NCBI RefSeq assembly: GCF_028657195.3
Contig: NZ_JANCPR020000037.1
Span: forward strand, 33,196 to 97,195
From: Streptomyces iconiensis
GTDB taxonomy: Bacteria; Actinomycetota; Actinomycetes; Streptomycetales; Streptomycetaceae
Direction: 5' to 3'
DNA length: 64,000 nt
This document shows, piece by piece, positions 49,566 to 58,376 of the stretch (its first letter is position 1; each line of letters opens with the position of its first letter). The notes beneath the pieces were generated by a model that saw nothing but the letters and a program-made list of their open reading frames with translations, was not told the DNA's origin and did no database searches. The position numbers and the translations under genes were made by a program.

Positions 49566-51782
49566 TCACCTCCGGTTTTGATGCTCGGCCTCATTCTGCC
49601 GGGCACGCTCGGCGGCGGCCGACCGAATGCCGGTTGCCTTCTCGATGAACTCGGCCTGAGTCATACGGCCGTGCCTGCTCCACCACTCTTTGAGCTCGTC
49701 GGACGCGCGGGCGTACGCGATACGGGCGGGGCCTGAGAACAGAGTCGTCGGATCGGCGCCGTCGGCCTCGGCCTTCCTGCTGAGCAGGTAGCCGCGACAG
49801 TCGGTCTCGGCCTTGAGGTACTGGTCGTACACGTACTCGTCGTACAGCGCGCGGGCCTCGCGGCGCGTAATACGCCGCTCCTGCTGCTCCTGGCCCTCTG
49901 CGTCGGAGGCGTTCGACGCGGCGTCGGGCACGTCGGACGATGCGGCGTCGTCGGCGAGCGCTCCCCACTCGTCCGGATCGGGCGCAGGCTTCATCACCTC
50001 GGCGAGCGCGTCGCGGTCGGCGAGCATGTCGAGCACTGCGTCGCCCGTGTCCGACCGGGCGGGCATGGGTACGGCCTCGCGGCGGTCCATCTCGGCAGCG
50101 ATCCGGGCGAGCTCGTCGGCGTCGGCGTACTGCATGCACCATGCGAGGTCGTCGTCGGACACGTCCGACAGGGCGTCGGGCAGGCGTCCGCCAGGGAAGT
50201 ACCGGGCGAGTGCGTCGCGACGGTTGGCCTCGGCCGCGAGATCCCCCAGTGTGCCGGGGTCGGCGTTGCGGGCGCGGGCGGCGAGATCGGCGTCGGACAG
50301 ACGCGCCAGCTCGGGCCGGACGCCGGGCAGACGCGCGGCGCGGTCGCGGCGGTCCATCTCCGCCATGACGCCGAGTAGGTCCCCCTCGTCGTCGAGCAGG
50401 GGTACGGCGCGGGCGAGCTCGTCGTCGCCATACGCGGTCAGGTCACCGCGGCGCACGTCTGTCTGTACGCGGTCGCGGAGCTGTTCGCGGTCGCGGCGGT
50501 CGGCCTCGGCCTCGATCCGGTTGCGGGCGCGGCCGTCGAGCAGGTTCGAGCGCATGGCGGCGGCGAGCTGGTCGTCGCTCATCTCCCGTGGCGTCTGCGT
50601 GTCGCCGGACCATACGCGGGCGGCGTCGACCTGCTCGGGCGTGGCCTCGCGGCGCGGGTTCGGGAGGTTGGATGCGCCGGGCTGCTCGCGCTTGCGCAGG
50701 CGCCGCAAGTCAGGGTGAGCCACGAGGTGTTCGCGCATGGCGCCTTGCCACTGGCGCACCTTCGCGCCGGCGGCCTTCTTGGCCTCGGGCGTCGTGGCAG
50801 CGGCCTCGCGTTGCTTGTACTTGCGTATGTTCCGCTCGATGGCGCGTTGACGCTGTCCGGCCTCGTACCCGTCCGGGTCGCTGACGGCCTCCTCGGTGCG
50901 GGTGACGCCGGGCGTGTACGCGCTCACGGAGTGGCGGCAGTTGGGATGCTGAAGCCCTGCGCGGCGCGCTTCGTCGAGCGATCCGGCGACCCGTACGGGC
51001 ACCATCCGGTCGTCCTCGACGGCGTGCTCGACCTCGACCGTACGGGCGCCCGACGGGCCGTCAAGAGCGAGAACCTTGCCTTCCCACGGACGGCAGAGCG
51101 GGCACTCGCGCGGGGAGTTGGAGACGACGACCAGCTCGATACCGGCCGTGGTGAGAGTCCGCATGTGCGCCTCGGTCGCCGCGCGGGCGGTCGCGGTCCG
51201 TACGGCCATCTCCGCATAGCTCGTGAGCTGCCACCGTCGCCCGGACCGGTCGACGAACGAGGCGATACCACGGTCGGCGAAACGCTGCATGGCGTCGGCC
51301 GTGGCCTGCCTGCGCGTGGCGATGCCCAGGGAGACGGAAGAGACGACCTCGGAGACGACAGAGCGGAACCCATCGAGGACGCCGCGCAAAATGCTGCGAT
51401 GCGTCGAGGTGACCCGGTCGACCGCCTCTTGTGCGATGCGGTCGACCGCCTGCGCGTTCGGGGTGACTTCGTCGACCAGGCGCCGCGCGTCATCATCGAG
51501 CGCGCCAAGCTCCGCCACCCCGGCGCGGTGACCTTCGTTGTACGACTCGGCTACGACGTTCCACACCTCAAGGTCAACGGCGGTGTCGAGCTGGTCGACG
51601 ACGGCCTGAGACGCGCGGCGTAGTGACTGGATCGCGGCGAGCTTCCGCTCGGCCCATCTGGGAGCTTCGAGCCCGTCGGCCAACTGCCGGGCGATGATGC
51701 CCAAGAGCTTCCGCTCGGCCTCGGCGTACAAGTCCCGCGTCCGCTCCGCGAGAGGTTCGACCATGCCGGGATGGATCGCCAT
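49566..51782 (-). CDS. MuF-type minor capsid protein with long repeat-containing C-terminal region
   Basis: 738 residues. The N-terminal ~370 are the MuF/minor capsid protein 2 domain: TERTRDLYAEAERKL-type helices, QLTSYAEMAVRTATARAATEAH, VVSNSPRECPLCRPWEGKV and GLQHPNCRHSVSAYTPG, with the Cys/His residues typical of the family. Residues about 410-640 contain four related ~45-residue units ending in MDRRD/ANRRD/ADRRD-type segments. The last ~90 residues (ALYDEYVYDQYLKAETDCRGY) are a conserved C-terminal domain of unknown function. ATG at 51782. Confidence 0.87.
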   Translation of the reverse strand: MAIHPGMVEPLAERTRDLYAEAERKLLGIIARQLADGLEAPRWAERKLAAIQSLRRASQAVVDQLDTAVDLEVWNVVAESYNEGHRAGVAELGALDDDARRLVDEVTPNAQAVDRIAQEAVDRVTSTHRSILRGVLDGFRSVVSEVVSSVSLGIATRRQATADAMQRFADRGIASFVDRSGRRWQLTSYAEMAVRTATARAATEAHMRTLTTAGIELVVVSNSPRECPLCRPWEGKVLALDGPSGARTVEVEHAVEDDRMVPVRVAGSLDEARRAGLQHPNCRHSVSAYTPGVTRTEEAVSDPDGYEAGQRQRAIERNIRKYKQREAAATTPEAKKAAGAKVRQWQGAMREHLVAHPDLRRLRKREQPGASNLPNPRREATPEQVDAARVWSGDTQTPREMSDDQLAAAMRSNLLDGRARNRIEAEADRRDREQLRDRVQTDVRRGDLTAYGDDELARAVPLLDDEGDLLGVMAEMDRRDRAARLPGVRPELARLSDADLAARARNADPGTLGDLAAEANRRDALARYFPGGRLPDALSDVSDDDLAWCMQYADADELARIAAEMDRREAVPMPARSDTGDAVLDMLADRDALAEVMKPAPDPDEWGALADDAASSDVPDAASNASDAEGQEQQERRITRREARALYDEYVYDQYLKAETDCRGYLLSRKAEADGADPTTLFSGPARIAYARASDELKEWWSRHGRMTQAEFIEKATGIRSAAAERARQNEAEHQNRR

Positions 51783-51798
51783 GCGGCACCCCTTCGCG

Positions 51799-53274
51799 TC
51801 ACTTGGGGAAGGTGCCGACCGGGTCGGGAGCGCCTGCGCCGGTCTCGGCGAGGATCGCGGACACCTCCGCCTGTACGGCGGTGTCGTCCCATTCGGGATG
51901 CAGGATGCGGACCTTCGTGCCGGTGGAGACGGCGGCGGCGCGGGTGAGCAGGTCGAGGGTGGACGCGGTGGTCTGCTCGGACTCGGCGACGCCGTCACCG
52001 AACTCCACACGCGGGCGCTGCGGGCTGATGCGGGCACCGAAGTGCCGTACATCGAGTTGCAAGAGAACGTGCAGCATGTCGGACAGAGCGTGTCGGGCGT
52101 GTCCGGTCTTCTTCTTCCGGGTCACCATGCTGCGCTGTGTGCGCGCGTCGACCTCGGTTGCCGTGACGGCTGCGCCCTCCCCGTCGAGCCCGAAACTCTG
52201 TGGGGAGTACCCGGCCGATTGGGTGGCCTGTCGTACGAGTGCTTCCGCCGTCCGCGCGTGCTCCTCAACGCGAATGGCGAACTGAGCCAGCGTGATCGGC
52301 GGTCCGTCGTTCGGCGGCATGGCCAGGGAGTGCCACACCTCGCGGTCGTCGTCGAACGAGGCGCCGGCGCCGGCGCCGTGGTCGCGCAGGTAGCCGTCCG
52401 GGACGATCAGCCGTGCGCGGGCGAGGCGGATGTCGCGCATCCAGCTTGTCCACGTCTCATCGAGGGCGTCGAACTGGTCATGAACCGGGGCGTCGTAGTC
52501 CGAGCGGCCGACCGGCGAGCCGCGGTGCATCCGGTTGGGGAGCATGTTGGGCACGTAGGCGGCTGTCAGAGTCGGGATGCCTGTCTCGATGCTGACACCG
52601 TCGTCGCCGAGTGCGGCTACCAGCTCAGTTGTGTCGGCGTGCTCGGTGAGCGGGACGGCGCGGCCGACCTTGTCGGCGGTGCCCTGGTAGAGGGCGTGCA
52701 CGATGTAGCCAGGCTCGTGCCGCTCGAAGTGGCGCCACACGGTGTGAGCGTCGGTCGTCTCCAACTCGCGCCAGAAGGTGACAGCACGCAGCATGTCGTA
52801 GCGAAACTCCGGTATCGAGCCGTCGGCCTGCATGACGGTGAGCAGCGGCCGAGCAGCGAGGTCGCGGTCCCACGTGGCCCGCAGGAAGACGCCGCCGAGT
52901 GCGGCGGCCTGCTCGGCTGCGCCGAGCAGGGCCTGTTGTACGCGGCCCTCGTCGAGCAGCACGTCGAGCCGGTCTTGCGTGAGCTTGTTGTCGACGACGA
53001 CAGCGGGCATGTCCGCGAACAGCAGGTCGGCGCTGGTCGACGCGATATCGCCGGGCAATGGCACGTGCAGCCGCCCGTCTCGGCGGCCTGGACGCTGCTC
53101 CGCGGAGCGTCGTCCCCACAGGCGCCGGCGCTCTGCGGGCTGTGGGTGGTTGCTGTAGATCCGGGCGAGGCGCTTCCGGTCACCGGAGTACCAGGCGTCG
53201 TTGACGCGCATCTCGCGGTACGTCTCCGCCCAGCGGGGCGGCGGCCACGGGGCGCCGGTCTCCGGCAGGGGCAT
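51799..53274 (-). CDS. Portal protein
   Basis: 491 residues of the SPP1-gp6-type family: WAETYREMRVNDAWYSGDRKRLARIY, LHVPLPGDIASTSADLLFAD, and a C-terminal wing with SAGYSPQSFGLDGEGAAVTATEVDARTQRSMVTRKKKTGHAR, where the S-P-Q-S-F-G and A-T-E motifs are strongly conserved in actinophage portals. It forms the dodecameric channel at the capsid vertex. ATG at 53274 with GGAGG five bases upstream. Confidence 0.93.
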   Translation of the reverse strand: MPLPETGAPWPPPRWAETYREMRVNDAWYSGDRKRLARIYSNHPQPAERRRLWGRRSAEQRPGRRDGRLHVPLPGDIASTSADLLFADMPAVVVDNKLTQDRLDVLLDEGRVQQALLGAAEQAAALGGVFLRATWDRDLAARPLLTVMQADGSIPEFRYDMLRAVTFWRELETTDAHTVWRHFERHEPGYIVHALYQGTADKVGRAVPLTEHADTTELVAALGDDGVSIETGIPTLTAAYVPNMLPNRMHRGSPVGRSDYDAPVHDQFDALDETWTSWMRDIRLARARLIVPDGYLRDHGAGAGASFDDDREVWHSLAMPPNDGPPITLAQFAIRVEEHARTAEALVRQATQSAGYSPQSFGLDGEGAAVTATEVDARTQRSMVTRKKKTGHARHALSDMLHVLLQLDVRHFGARISPQRPRVEFGDGVAESEQTTASTLDLLTRAAAVSTGTKVRILHPEWDDTAVQAEVSAILAETGAGAPDPVGTFPK

Positions 53275-53322
53275 GCTTCCTCCGATGGTGATCACTGAGG
53301 TTGCGGGAGTATCTTCCGACGC

Positions 53323-53790
53323 ATGAATGACCAGCCCTCATGGCGTAATGACTTAAGTGGGGACGTAGGCCGGAATGCTGTGCAAATGCGCGACTTACAC
53401 GGCGATTTGGTGTTTTCTGACACTCCCGTAAGTCCTGAGTCACGGGAGATTCAGCGGCGCTGGGAGCAGAGACAGCAACGGATCATGGATGCCGAAGCTG
53501 CTCGCAGGGCCGGAGACCAGCGCCGATGTGAGCAGTTCGTGCGCGTCCAGCGTTGGCGGCGGCGGCTTGATGCTGTAGTGGTCGTGATGGCTATCTGTAG
53601 CGTCGTCGCAACGCAACTGCACTGGGGGTTTTGGGCGGTTCCGATGCGCGGTTGGCCGCCGGTGCTCCTGTTGCTGTCGGTGGTTGCTGGCGTAGTGAGC
53701 ATGTACAAGTGGGTGCGCTGCACGTGGACCATTTGGCGCTGGGAAACGGGCAAGACGATCTCGATTCCTAAATCGCGCCTGTACTGGTGA
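53323..53790 (+). CDS. Inverted membrane gene (moron) inside the late operon
   Basis: 155 residues on the plus strand while all neighbours read minus. N terminus has a Gly/Val pattern (SGDVGRNAVQMRDLHGDLVF), then a charged helical segment (about 38-80) and two membrane helices (about 83-99 and 111-128); ends with a short basic tail. Two TTA leucine codons (53353, 53395) and generally lower GC set it apart. A TATCTT box seven bases before the ATG suggests a leaderless transcript of its own. The 3' end overlaps the terminase stop by 23 bases. Candidate superinfection-exclusion or lysogen-fitness gene; family unknown. Confidence 0.75.
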   Translation: MNDQPSWRNDLSGDVGRNAVQMRDLHGDLVFSDTPVSPESREIQRRWEQRQQRIMDAEAARRAGDQRRCEQFVRVQRWRRRLDAVVVVMAICSVVATQLHWGFWAVPMRGWPPVLLLLSVVAGVVSMYKWVRCTWTIWRWETGKTISIPKSRLYW

Positions 53791-55039
53791 GCAGATGGCG
53801 CCACTCGTGTGCAGTGGAGTGGAGGACATAGCGCAGCGCGTCGGCTGAGTGGTCGTCGATCTTGAGCGGGGCGTCTTCGCCGCGCTCGGTGGCTTTCGGG
53901 TCCCAGGAGTAGCCGGGCAGTTCGTCGAGCAGGCCGGCGCATGAGCGGTGTACGAGCAGGCGGTCGGCGGCGAGCAGGCTCGACACGCTGCGGATGCCGT
54001 CGGCGACCTCGTTCGAGGCGCGGGCGATGCTGGGGAAGTCGTCGGCCCACAGTTGCGTGATGAAGGATGCGGCTGAGGGGTCGATGAACGTCCACTCGGG
54101 TGCGACTCCGGGCGGGCTGTCGCCGTCAGGGTGTCGCCATGCAGCAAGCCACTTCCGTACGGCGGCGCTGTATTGCGCGTCGGTCATCTGCCGGTGCACG
54201 CGGCGGGAGTCGTGCCGCCACTCGGAACACACGTACAGGCGGTCGTCGACGCCCTCGCCGATCAGCAGCATCGAGAACGCGTTCGTAGTGCCGTAGTCAA
54301 CGCCCGACCAGTAGCGGCGCATCGCAGGCAGGGTGTCGACGACGTGCCGGGACTCGTCCCACATGTCATAGATGGCGCCCTCGGCGACCACCCATGCGCC
54401 GTCGATCATGCGCCGGCGCCAGAGACCGACGTACTCGGCGGTGAGGTCGGCGACGTACTCGGACGACAAGCTCGGGTTGTCCGACAGCTTGAAGTGCCAG
54501 GCACGCAAGTTCAGTTCGGCCGCACGGTCGAGGTACCCGACCTTCAACCAGTGCCTCGGCGAGTCCGGGTTCGTCGTCGCGTACAGGCGTGCCCCGGGAA
54601 TGCTGAGGCGGGCGAGGAGCTGCGTCCAGAACCCTTCGGGTACGAGGGTGGCCTCGTCGACGTACGCGAGTTGCGCCGTCAAGCCGCGTAGGCGGCCCTC
54701 GGCGCGTGCGTCGCTCGCGCCGATCAGATGGACGGTGCGGCCGAGAATCGTCGCCGTGGTGGCGCCCCTGGTGTGCACGATGTGCCGGGCGAGAGGGCCG
54801 AACAGTGCGGCGTCTTGCAGGGGGTCGAGGCAGTTGCGCTCGATGGTCTGGAGCGACCGGCCACAGATGATGATGAGTCCGGACGGTCCGGCCGTGGCGA
54901 CCGCGATCACGAACGCCAGTAGCGAGGCGATCGTTTTGCCGCTTCGTACGCTGCCGTGCCATAGGTTGATGCGGGCCCGGGCGCGGCCGATGCTGCGGAG
55001 CTGCTTGCGGGAGAGGGGGAGAGAGTCGAGGTTGAGCAC
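53768..55039 (-). CDS. Terminase large subunit (PBSX type)
   Basis: 423 residues. ATPase: Walker A GSVRSGKT (29-36), Walker B LAYVDEA (D128, E129), motif III ATTNPDSP. Nuclease: GVDYGTTNAF (D248), FIDPSAASF (Asp) and HSADALRYVL (D400). This is the full set for packaging DNA through the portal and cutting it. GTG start 10 bases from GGAGG. Its last codons overlap the inverted membrane gene tail to tail. Confidence 0.95.
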   Translation of the reverse strand: MLNLDSLPLSRKQLRSIGRARARINLWHGSVRSGKTIASLLAFVIAVATAGPSGLIIICGRSLQTIERNCLDPLQDAALFGPLARHIVHTRGATTATILGRTVHLIGASDARAEGRLRGLTAQLAYVDEATLVPEGFWTQLLARLSIPGARLYATTNPDSPRHWLKVGYLDRAAELNLRAWHFKLSDNPSLSSEYVADLTAEYVGLWRRRMIDGAWVVAEGAIYDMWDESRHVVDTLPAMRRYWSGVDYGTTNAFSMLLIGEGVDDRLYVCSEWRHDSRRVHRQMTDAQYSAAVRKWLAAWRHPDGDSPPGVAPEWTFIDPSAASFITQLWADDFPSIARASNEVADGIRSVSSLLAADRLLVHRSCAGLLDELPGYSWDPKATERGEDAPLKIDDHSADALRYVLHSTAHEWRHLLTSTGAI

Positions 55040-55052
55040 GTCGGCTCACCTC

Positions 55053-55571
55053 CTACTCGGCGCCCCCGTCGTCCGCGTCGTCGTCGGCCGCGCGGGTCAG
55101 TGCCTCGCCGAGCGTGCCCAGCATCGAGCGGACTTGGTCGGCTCCCTCGCCTCCCTCTGCGGGGGCGAGCTTGAGTGACTGCTGTACGGCGGTGGCGGTG
55201 GCGGTGATGATCTGCCGCTGATCGGCGAAGCGGGGACGGTCGAGGTAGGTCTCGTGCCATTCGCCGTCGCGGCCGGCGAACTCCCCGTAGGTCGAGGGTT
55301 CCCAGAGTTGAGCGCGCAGGCGTTCGGCGTCGGTGTGCAGTGCCTCGGCGAGCTGCGTGCGGCGTGCGGCGAGGTCGATGCGGCGTGCCTCGGTGGCGGC
55401 CACGACTTCGGGCCCACGCTCGAACGTGAGCGGCGGCTCGGCCTCGGCGGCGATCTTCGACACGGTCGAAGGGGAACGATTCAGCTTCCGGGCGATTTCG
55501 TTGCGGGCCTTGCCCTGGGCGTGCAGGCGGCGCACCGCGGCGCGGTCTTTATCAGTGATGGGTCGCGCCAT
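55053..55571 (-). CDS. Terminase small subunit
   Basis: 172 residues. An N-terminal HTH (KDRAAVRRLHAQGKARNEIARKLNRSPSTVSKIAAEA) recognises the packaging site; the rest is helical and oligomerising, with an acidic C-terminal tail (AADDDADDGGAE). Directly upstream of the large subunit. ATG start. Confidence 0.85.
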   Translation of the reverse strand: MARPITDKDRAAVRRLHAQGKARNEIARKLNRSPSTVSKIAAEAEPPLTFERGPEVVAATEARRIDLAARRTQLAEALHTDAERLRAQLWEPSTYGEFAGRDGEWHETYLDRPRFADQRQIITATATAVQQSLKLAPAEGGEGADQVRSMLGTLGEALTRAADDDADDGGAE

Positions 55572-55606
55572 GGGTGGTCACCTCCTGCACGCGTGCGGGC
55601 ATGCGA

Positions 55607-55642
55607 AACGCCCCGCCACTCGGGGGGAGGTGGCGGGGCGTT
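55607..55642 (-). terminator. 13-bp hairpin before the terminase genes
   Basis: AACGCCCCGCCAC pairs with GTGGCGGGGCGTT. It separates the early-region lipoprotein gene from the late genes, so terminase transcription probably starts anew or needs readthrough. Confidence 0.78.
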
Positions 55643-55712
55643 CGATGGTCCGTTTCCGGGCATGCCGGAGACGCGGCCGATTAGATCACGGAAAGGTAAC
55701 GGTGTGCAACGG

Positions 55713-56135
55713 CTACTTCGGGCACAGCGTCGCCCGCAGTGCTGCGTTGAGCAGCTTCCCCTGCGCGTCCGTGAGCGGGTGCGCGTCGTTCCCGAACCGC
55801 TGTGCCGCGAAGTAGTCGACGTTCCGCGCCCCGCCGTCGAGGGCGTTGCACTGGTTGCGCCCCGCGTCGATCGCCTTGTCGGCGTCCACGATCAGCGTCC
55901 GGTCAACCTTGCCGATCGCGTCGAGGTAGGCGGCGCGGGCCGCCCCGGTCGGCTTCGGCGGAATCCGCGACTTCGGAAGGTCACTGCTGGGGCTCGACTT
56001 CGCACTCGGCGAGCTACTGCTCGGCGTCGGCTTCGACTCGGGTTTCGACTCCGAAGCGGCCTCGGCGCTGCACGCTGTGAGCGTGGCGACGGCGGCGAGC
56101 GTGAGGGCGGCGAACGTGGCGGTACTGCGGGTCAA
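55713..56135 (-). CDS. Phage-encoded lipoprotein with DUF732-like domain
   Basis: 140 residues. Lipobox LTAC (Cys at about residue 22) follows a hydrophobic signal; then a Ser/Pro/Lys linker, then about 75 residues resembling the mycobacterial DUF732 fold (AYLDAIGKVDRTLI, ADKAIDAGRNQCNALDGG, final CPK) with a probable disulfide. It would be anchored on the outer face of the membrane. TTG start with GGGAGA five bases upstream. A surface lipoprotein in this position may block superinfection, as known for other prophages; no direct evidence here. Confidence 0.72.
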   Translation of the reverse strand: MTRSTATFAALTLAAVATLTACSAEAASESKPESKPTPSSSSPSAKSSPSSDLPKSRIPPKPTGAARAAYLDAIGKVDRTLIVDADKAIDAGRNQCNALDGGARNVDYFAAQRFGNDAHPLTDAQGKLLNAALRATLCPK

Positions 56136-56273
56136 TGTGGTCTCCCTGTGTAGGCGAGGGAGACGACTCGTGAGTACGTCGGAGGGTTGTACGCGCCGCG
56201 TGCGAGAGCGGCCTCGCCCGGACGCACAGCCGCGCCCCGATGTCGTGCAGCGGGGCGCGGTGCGTTGTGCCGG

Positions 56274-56606
56274 TCAGTTGGCCGGGGCGGCCACGTCGCG
56301 AACGTCCGGGTACGCGGTGCACATGGGGTCGACCTGCGGCTCGGGTGTCCCGTCGGGCAGTGCGTAGCGCACGGCGATGATGTGCGGCGGGGCGCCGTCG
56401 GGTACCTCGGCGTAGTCCCACGCGCGGCGGTAGGCGGTGGCGAGCAGGTGCACGGCGAGGCGCAGGGGGGCGGCGGCCTCGCCGTGGGCGCGCATGAGTA
56501 CGGCGAGGTCGTCGCGTACGTCTTCGGTGGTGAGGCGGTAGGACGCGGACCGGCCGACGGGCGGCGGGGCGGGCGTCTTGCGCTGGGTAGGGTTGGGCTT
56601 AGCCAT
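56274..56606 (-). CDS. Hypothetical early protein, 110 residues
   Basis: Starts MAKPNPTQRKTPAPPPVG and has a helical middle (DDLAVLMRAHGEAAAPLRLAVHLLATAYRRAWDYAEV) followed by beta strands. No family recognised. Followed by a 10-bp hairpin (CCGCGCCCCG/CGGGGCGCGG at 56230-56260). ATG at 56606. Confidence 0.6.
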   Translation of the reverse strand: MAKPNPTQRKTPAPPPVGRSASYRLTTEDVRDDLAVLMRAHGEAAAPLRLAVHLLATAYRRAWDYAEVPDGAPPHIIAVRYALPDGTPEPQVDPMCTAYPDVRDVAAPAN

Positions 56607-56688
56607 GGCGGGGGGTGTCTCCCTGTCGTGGTGAGTCGGGCCCGTATGGCGGTGAGGTCGCCAGCACGGGCCCGCGCTGATGAGTGGG

Positions 56689-57837
56689 CTACTGGTCGTC
56701 GTCGTTGCTCTCGGCCCGCTCGATCTCTTCGCGGAACGTGGCGAGAATCCGCTCGGCGTCTTGGCGTTCCTTGCCGGTGAGCCGGTCGGCGATCTCGGCC
56801 CACTTGGCGAGGCTGTCGCGGGGTGAGGTGCCACGGGCGCGCTCGGCCTGGATGCCGGCTCGGAAGAAGGCGGCGGAGTCCTTCCGTGCGCGTTCCTCGC
56901 GCAGGATGCCGTATACGCGTGACGTGGTGAGGCCGACTTCTTCGGCGATGCGCGGCGGGGTCTTGCCTCGGGCCGCTTCCTCCACAATCACGCGGGGCGT
57001 CACGGCCTGGGCGGCTTCTCCGGCAAGGCGGAGCGCGCGCACGGCGTCGAGGCTGAGTTCGTCGGCGAGCTGGTCGAGGTAGCCGGGCCGCTTGTCGCGC
57101 TGGGCGTAGCGCTCGGCGATCTCGTAGACGTATTCGAGGGCGTCGGCGTCGGTGGGGTTGGGGTCGCCCGCGAGGGCCCGCGCTGCGACAGTCTCCCGGT
57201 CGTACTCGTCGAACAGCGCGTACATGCGGGTCATCAGTTGAGCGCTGGGGGTCTCCACGGGGATGCCTTCGGCGTTGAGCTGGGCGGCGATCCGCTCGTA
57301 CCTGCGCCGGTTGTGGGCAGCGGTGGCTGGCCGGTCCTCGGGGAGCAACCCACGGGCGGCGAGCATGCCCTCGACGGCGGCCTGTTGCCCGGCCGGGTGC
57401 GTGGGCTCCTTGCCCGTGTCGGTGCGCTTGTAGTGCAGGGTGCGCGGCTCCTCGTCGGGGCCGGTCGGCTGCTGGTCGCTGGTGTCCATGTGGTTGGTGC
57501 TCCTGTCCGTGAGCGGGGCCCGCCCCAGGGCTGGGGCGGGTGGGGGCGTTGTGGGCGTCCGCTTGGCATGACCGGCGCGCTCGATCCAGAGACGGGCGGC
57601 GCGGCGCTCAGCGGGGGTGGCTTCGGTGGCGGCGAGCAGGGTCTCGGCGTACTCGCTGATGACGTGCAGCACGGGGATCGTTGGCGTGATGATCAGGGTG
57701 CGGCCTCGGCTGCGGCGCCCGGCGTCGAGGGCTTCGCGGGTGGCCTTTCTCGCGGCGTCGTGGTCGTCAGCGCCCGTCGCGAGGTTCGTACCGGCGAGGA
57801 AGTCGGCGAGGGCGCCTGGAATCGAGATTTCAGACAT
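56689..57837 (-). CDS. 382-codon open frame: N-terminal hypothetical domain joined to an HTH-containing protein
   Basis: One stop-free frame. Residues 1-~98 (MSEISIPGALADFLAGTNLA...AERRAARLWIERAGHAKR) look like a complete small phage protein. A Pro-rich stretch follows that coincides at DNA level with a hairpin (57519-57540). From an internal ATG at 57489, preceded by AGGAG, a 266-residue helical protein begins with an HTH near its C-terminal third (PPRIAEEVGLTTSRVYGILREER). It is therefore either a fusion or two proteins sharing a frame, with the second started internally. Function unknown; DNA binding is likely for the C-terminal part. Confidence 0.6.
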   Translation of the reverse strand: MSEISIPGALADFLAGTNLATGADDHDAARKATREALDAGRRSRGRTLIITPTIPVLHVISEYAETLLAATEATPAERRAARLWIERAGHAKRTPTTPPPAPALGRAPLTDRSTNHMDTSDQQPTGPDEEPRTLHYKRTDTGKEPTHPAGQQAAVEGMLAARGLLPEDRPATAAHNRRRYERIAAQLNAEGIPVETPSAQLMTRMYALFDEYDRETVAARALAGDPNPTDADALEYVYEIAERYAQRDKRPGYLDQLADELSLDAVRALRLAGEAAQAVTPRVIVEEAARGKTPPRIAEEVGLTTSRVYGILREERARKDSAAFFRAGIQAERARGTSPRDSLAKWAEIADRLTGKERQDAERILATFREEIERAESNDDDQ

Positions 57838-57917
57838 CGGGGGTGCTCCCGTAGTGGCTGGGCCGGGTGAGGTTCGGCGGTTGGGCCCGCCCCGCTGGTG
57901 CGGGGCGGGCGCGGGGG

Positions 57918-58229
57918 TCAGGCGAACAACGCTCCCTGCTCGGTGTCCCGCTCGATCGCGAAGAGTGCCCCGTCGTCCTGCTGTGCGCCGATCCACGCGC
58001 CGTGCCATGTGCCGTCGGTGGCCTCGGCCTTGGTCACCAGTTCGGCGGCGAGCTGCGCCTCGGCGGTCACGGCGTCGGCCTCGGTGCGGGCGGCCCGGTT
58101 GAGGTGGTCGGCGAGGCTTCGGGCGCCGGCCCAGGCGAAGCCGGTCCACGTGTTGCCGGTGTGGGTGTCGAGCACGTAGGCGCCGACGACGCGGAGCGGG
58201 CGGACCTGGTAGCGGGTGGTGGTGGCCAT
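57918..58229 (-). CDS. Hypothetical early protein, 103 residues
   Basis: MATTTRYQVRPLRVVGAYVLDTHTGNTW opens a beta-rich half; the second half is helical (SLADHLNRAARTEADAV). No family recognised. Candidate promoter upstream (-35 TTGTGT at 58303-58308, -10 TACAGT at 58279-58284 on this strand, 18-base spacer). A hairpin GCCCGCCCCG/CGGGGCGGGC at 57886-57911 follows the stop. Confidence 0.6.
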   Translation of the reverse strand: MATTTRYQVRPLRVVGAYVLDTHTGNTWTGFAWAGARSLADHLNRAARTEADAVTAEAQLAAELVTKAEATDGTWHGAWIGAQQDDGALFAIERDTEQGALFA

Positions 58230-58301
58230 GGGGGTGCTCCCTTTGGTGGGTGGGGCCGGGTGAGGTCCGGCATGCGGAACTGTAGTTGGTTGTGAAGTGG
58301 G

Positions 58302-58321
58302 TACACAAGGGATTACACAAG
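58302..58321. repeat. Two TACACAAG repeats, 12 bases apart
   Basis: Copies start at 58302 and 58314. One overlaps the candidate -35 box of the gene at 57918-58229, so they could be an activator or repressor site. Confidence 0.4.
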
Positions 58322-58343
58322 CGGCACCACTGAGGGGTGCGAA

Positions 58344-58374
58344 GACGGGCGCCGACTGGTGGCCGGCGCCCGTC
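58344..58374 (-). terminator. 11-bp hairpin just after the small two-helix gene
   Basis: GACGGGCGCCG pairs with CGGCGCCCGTC across a nine-base loop, directly at the gene's stop. Confidence 0.72.
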
Positions 58375-58376
58375 GC

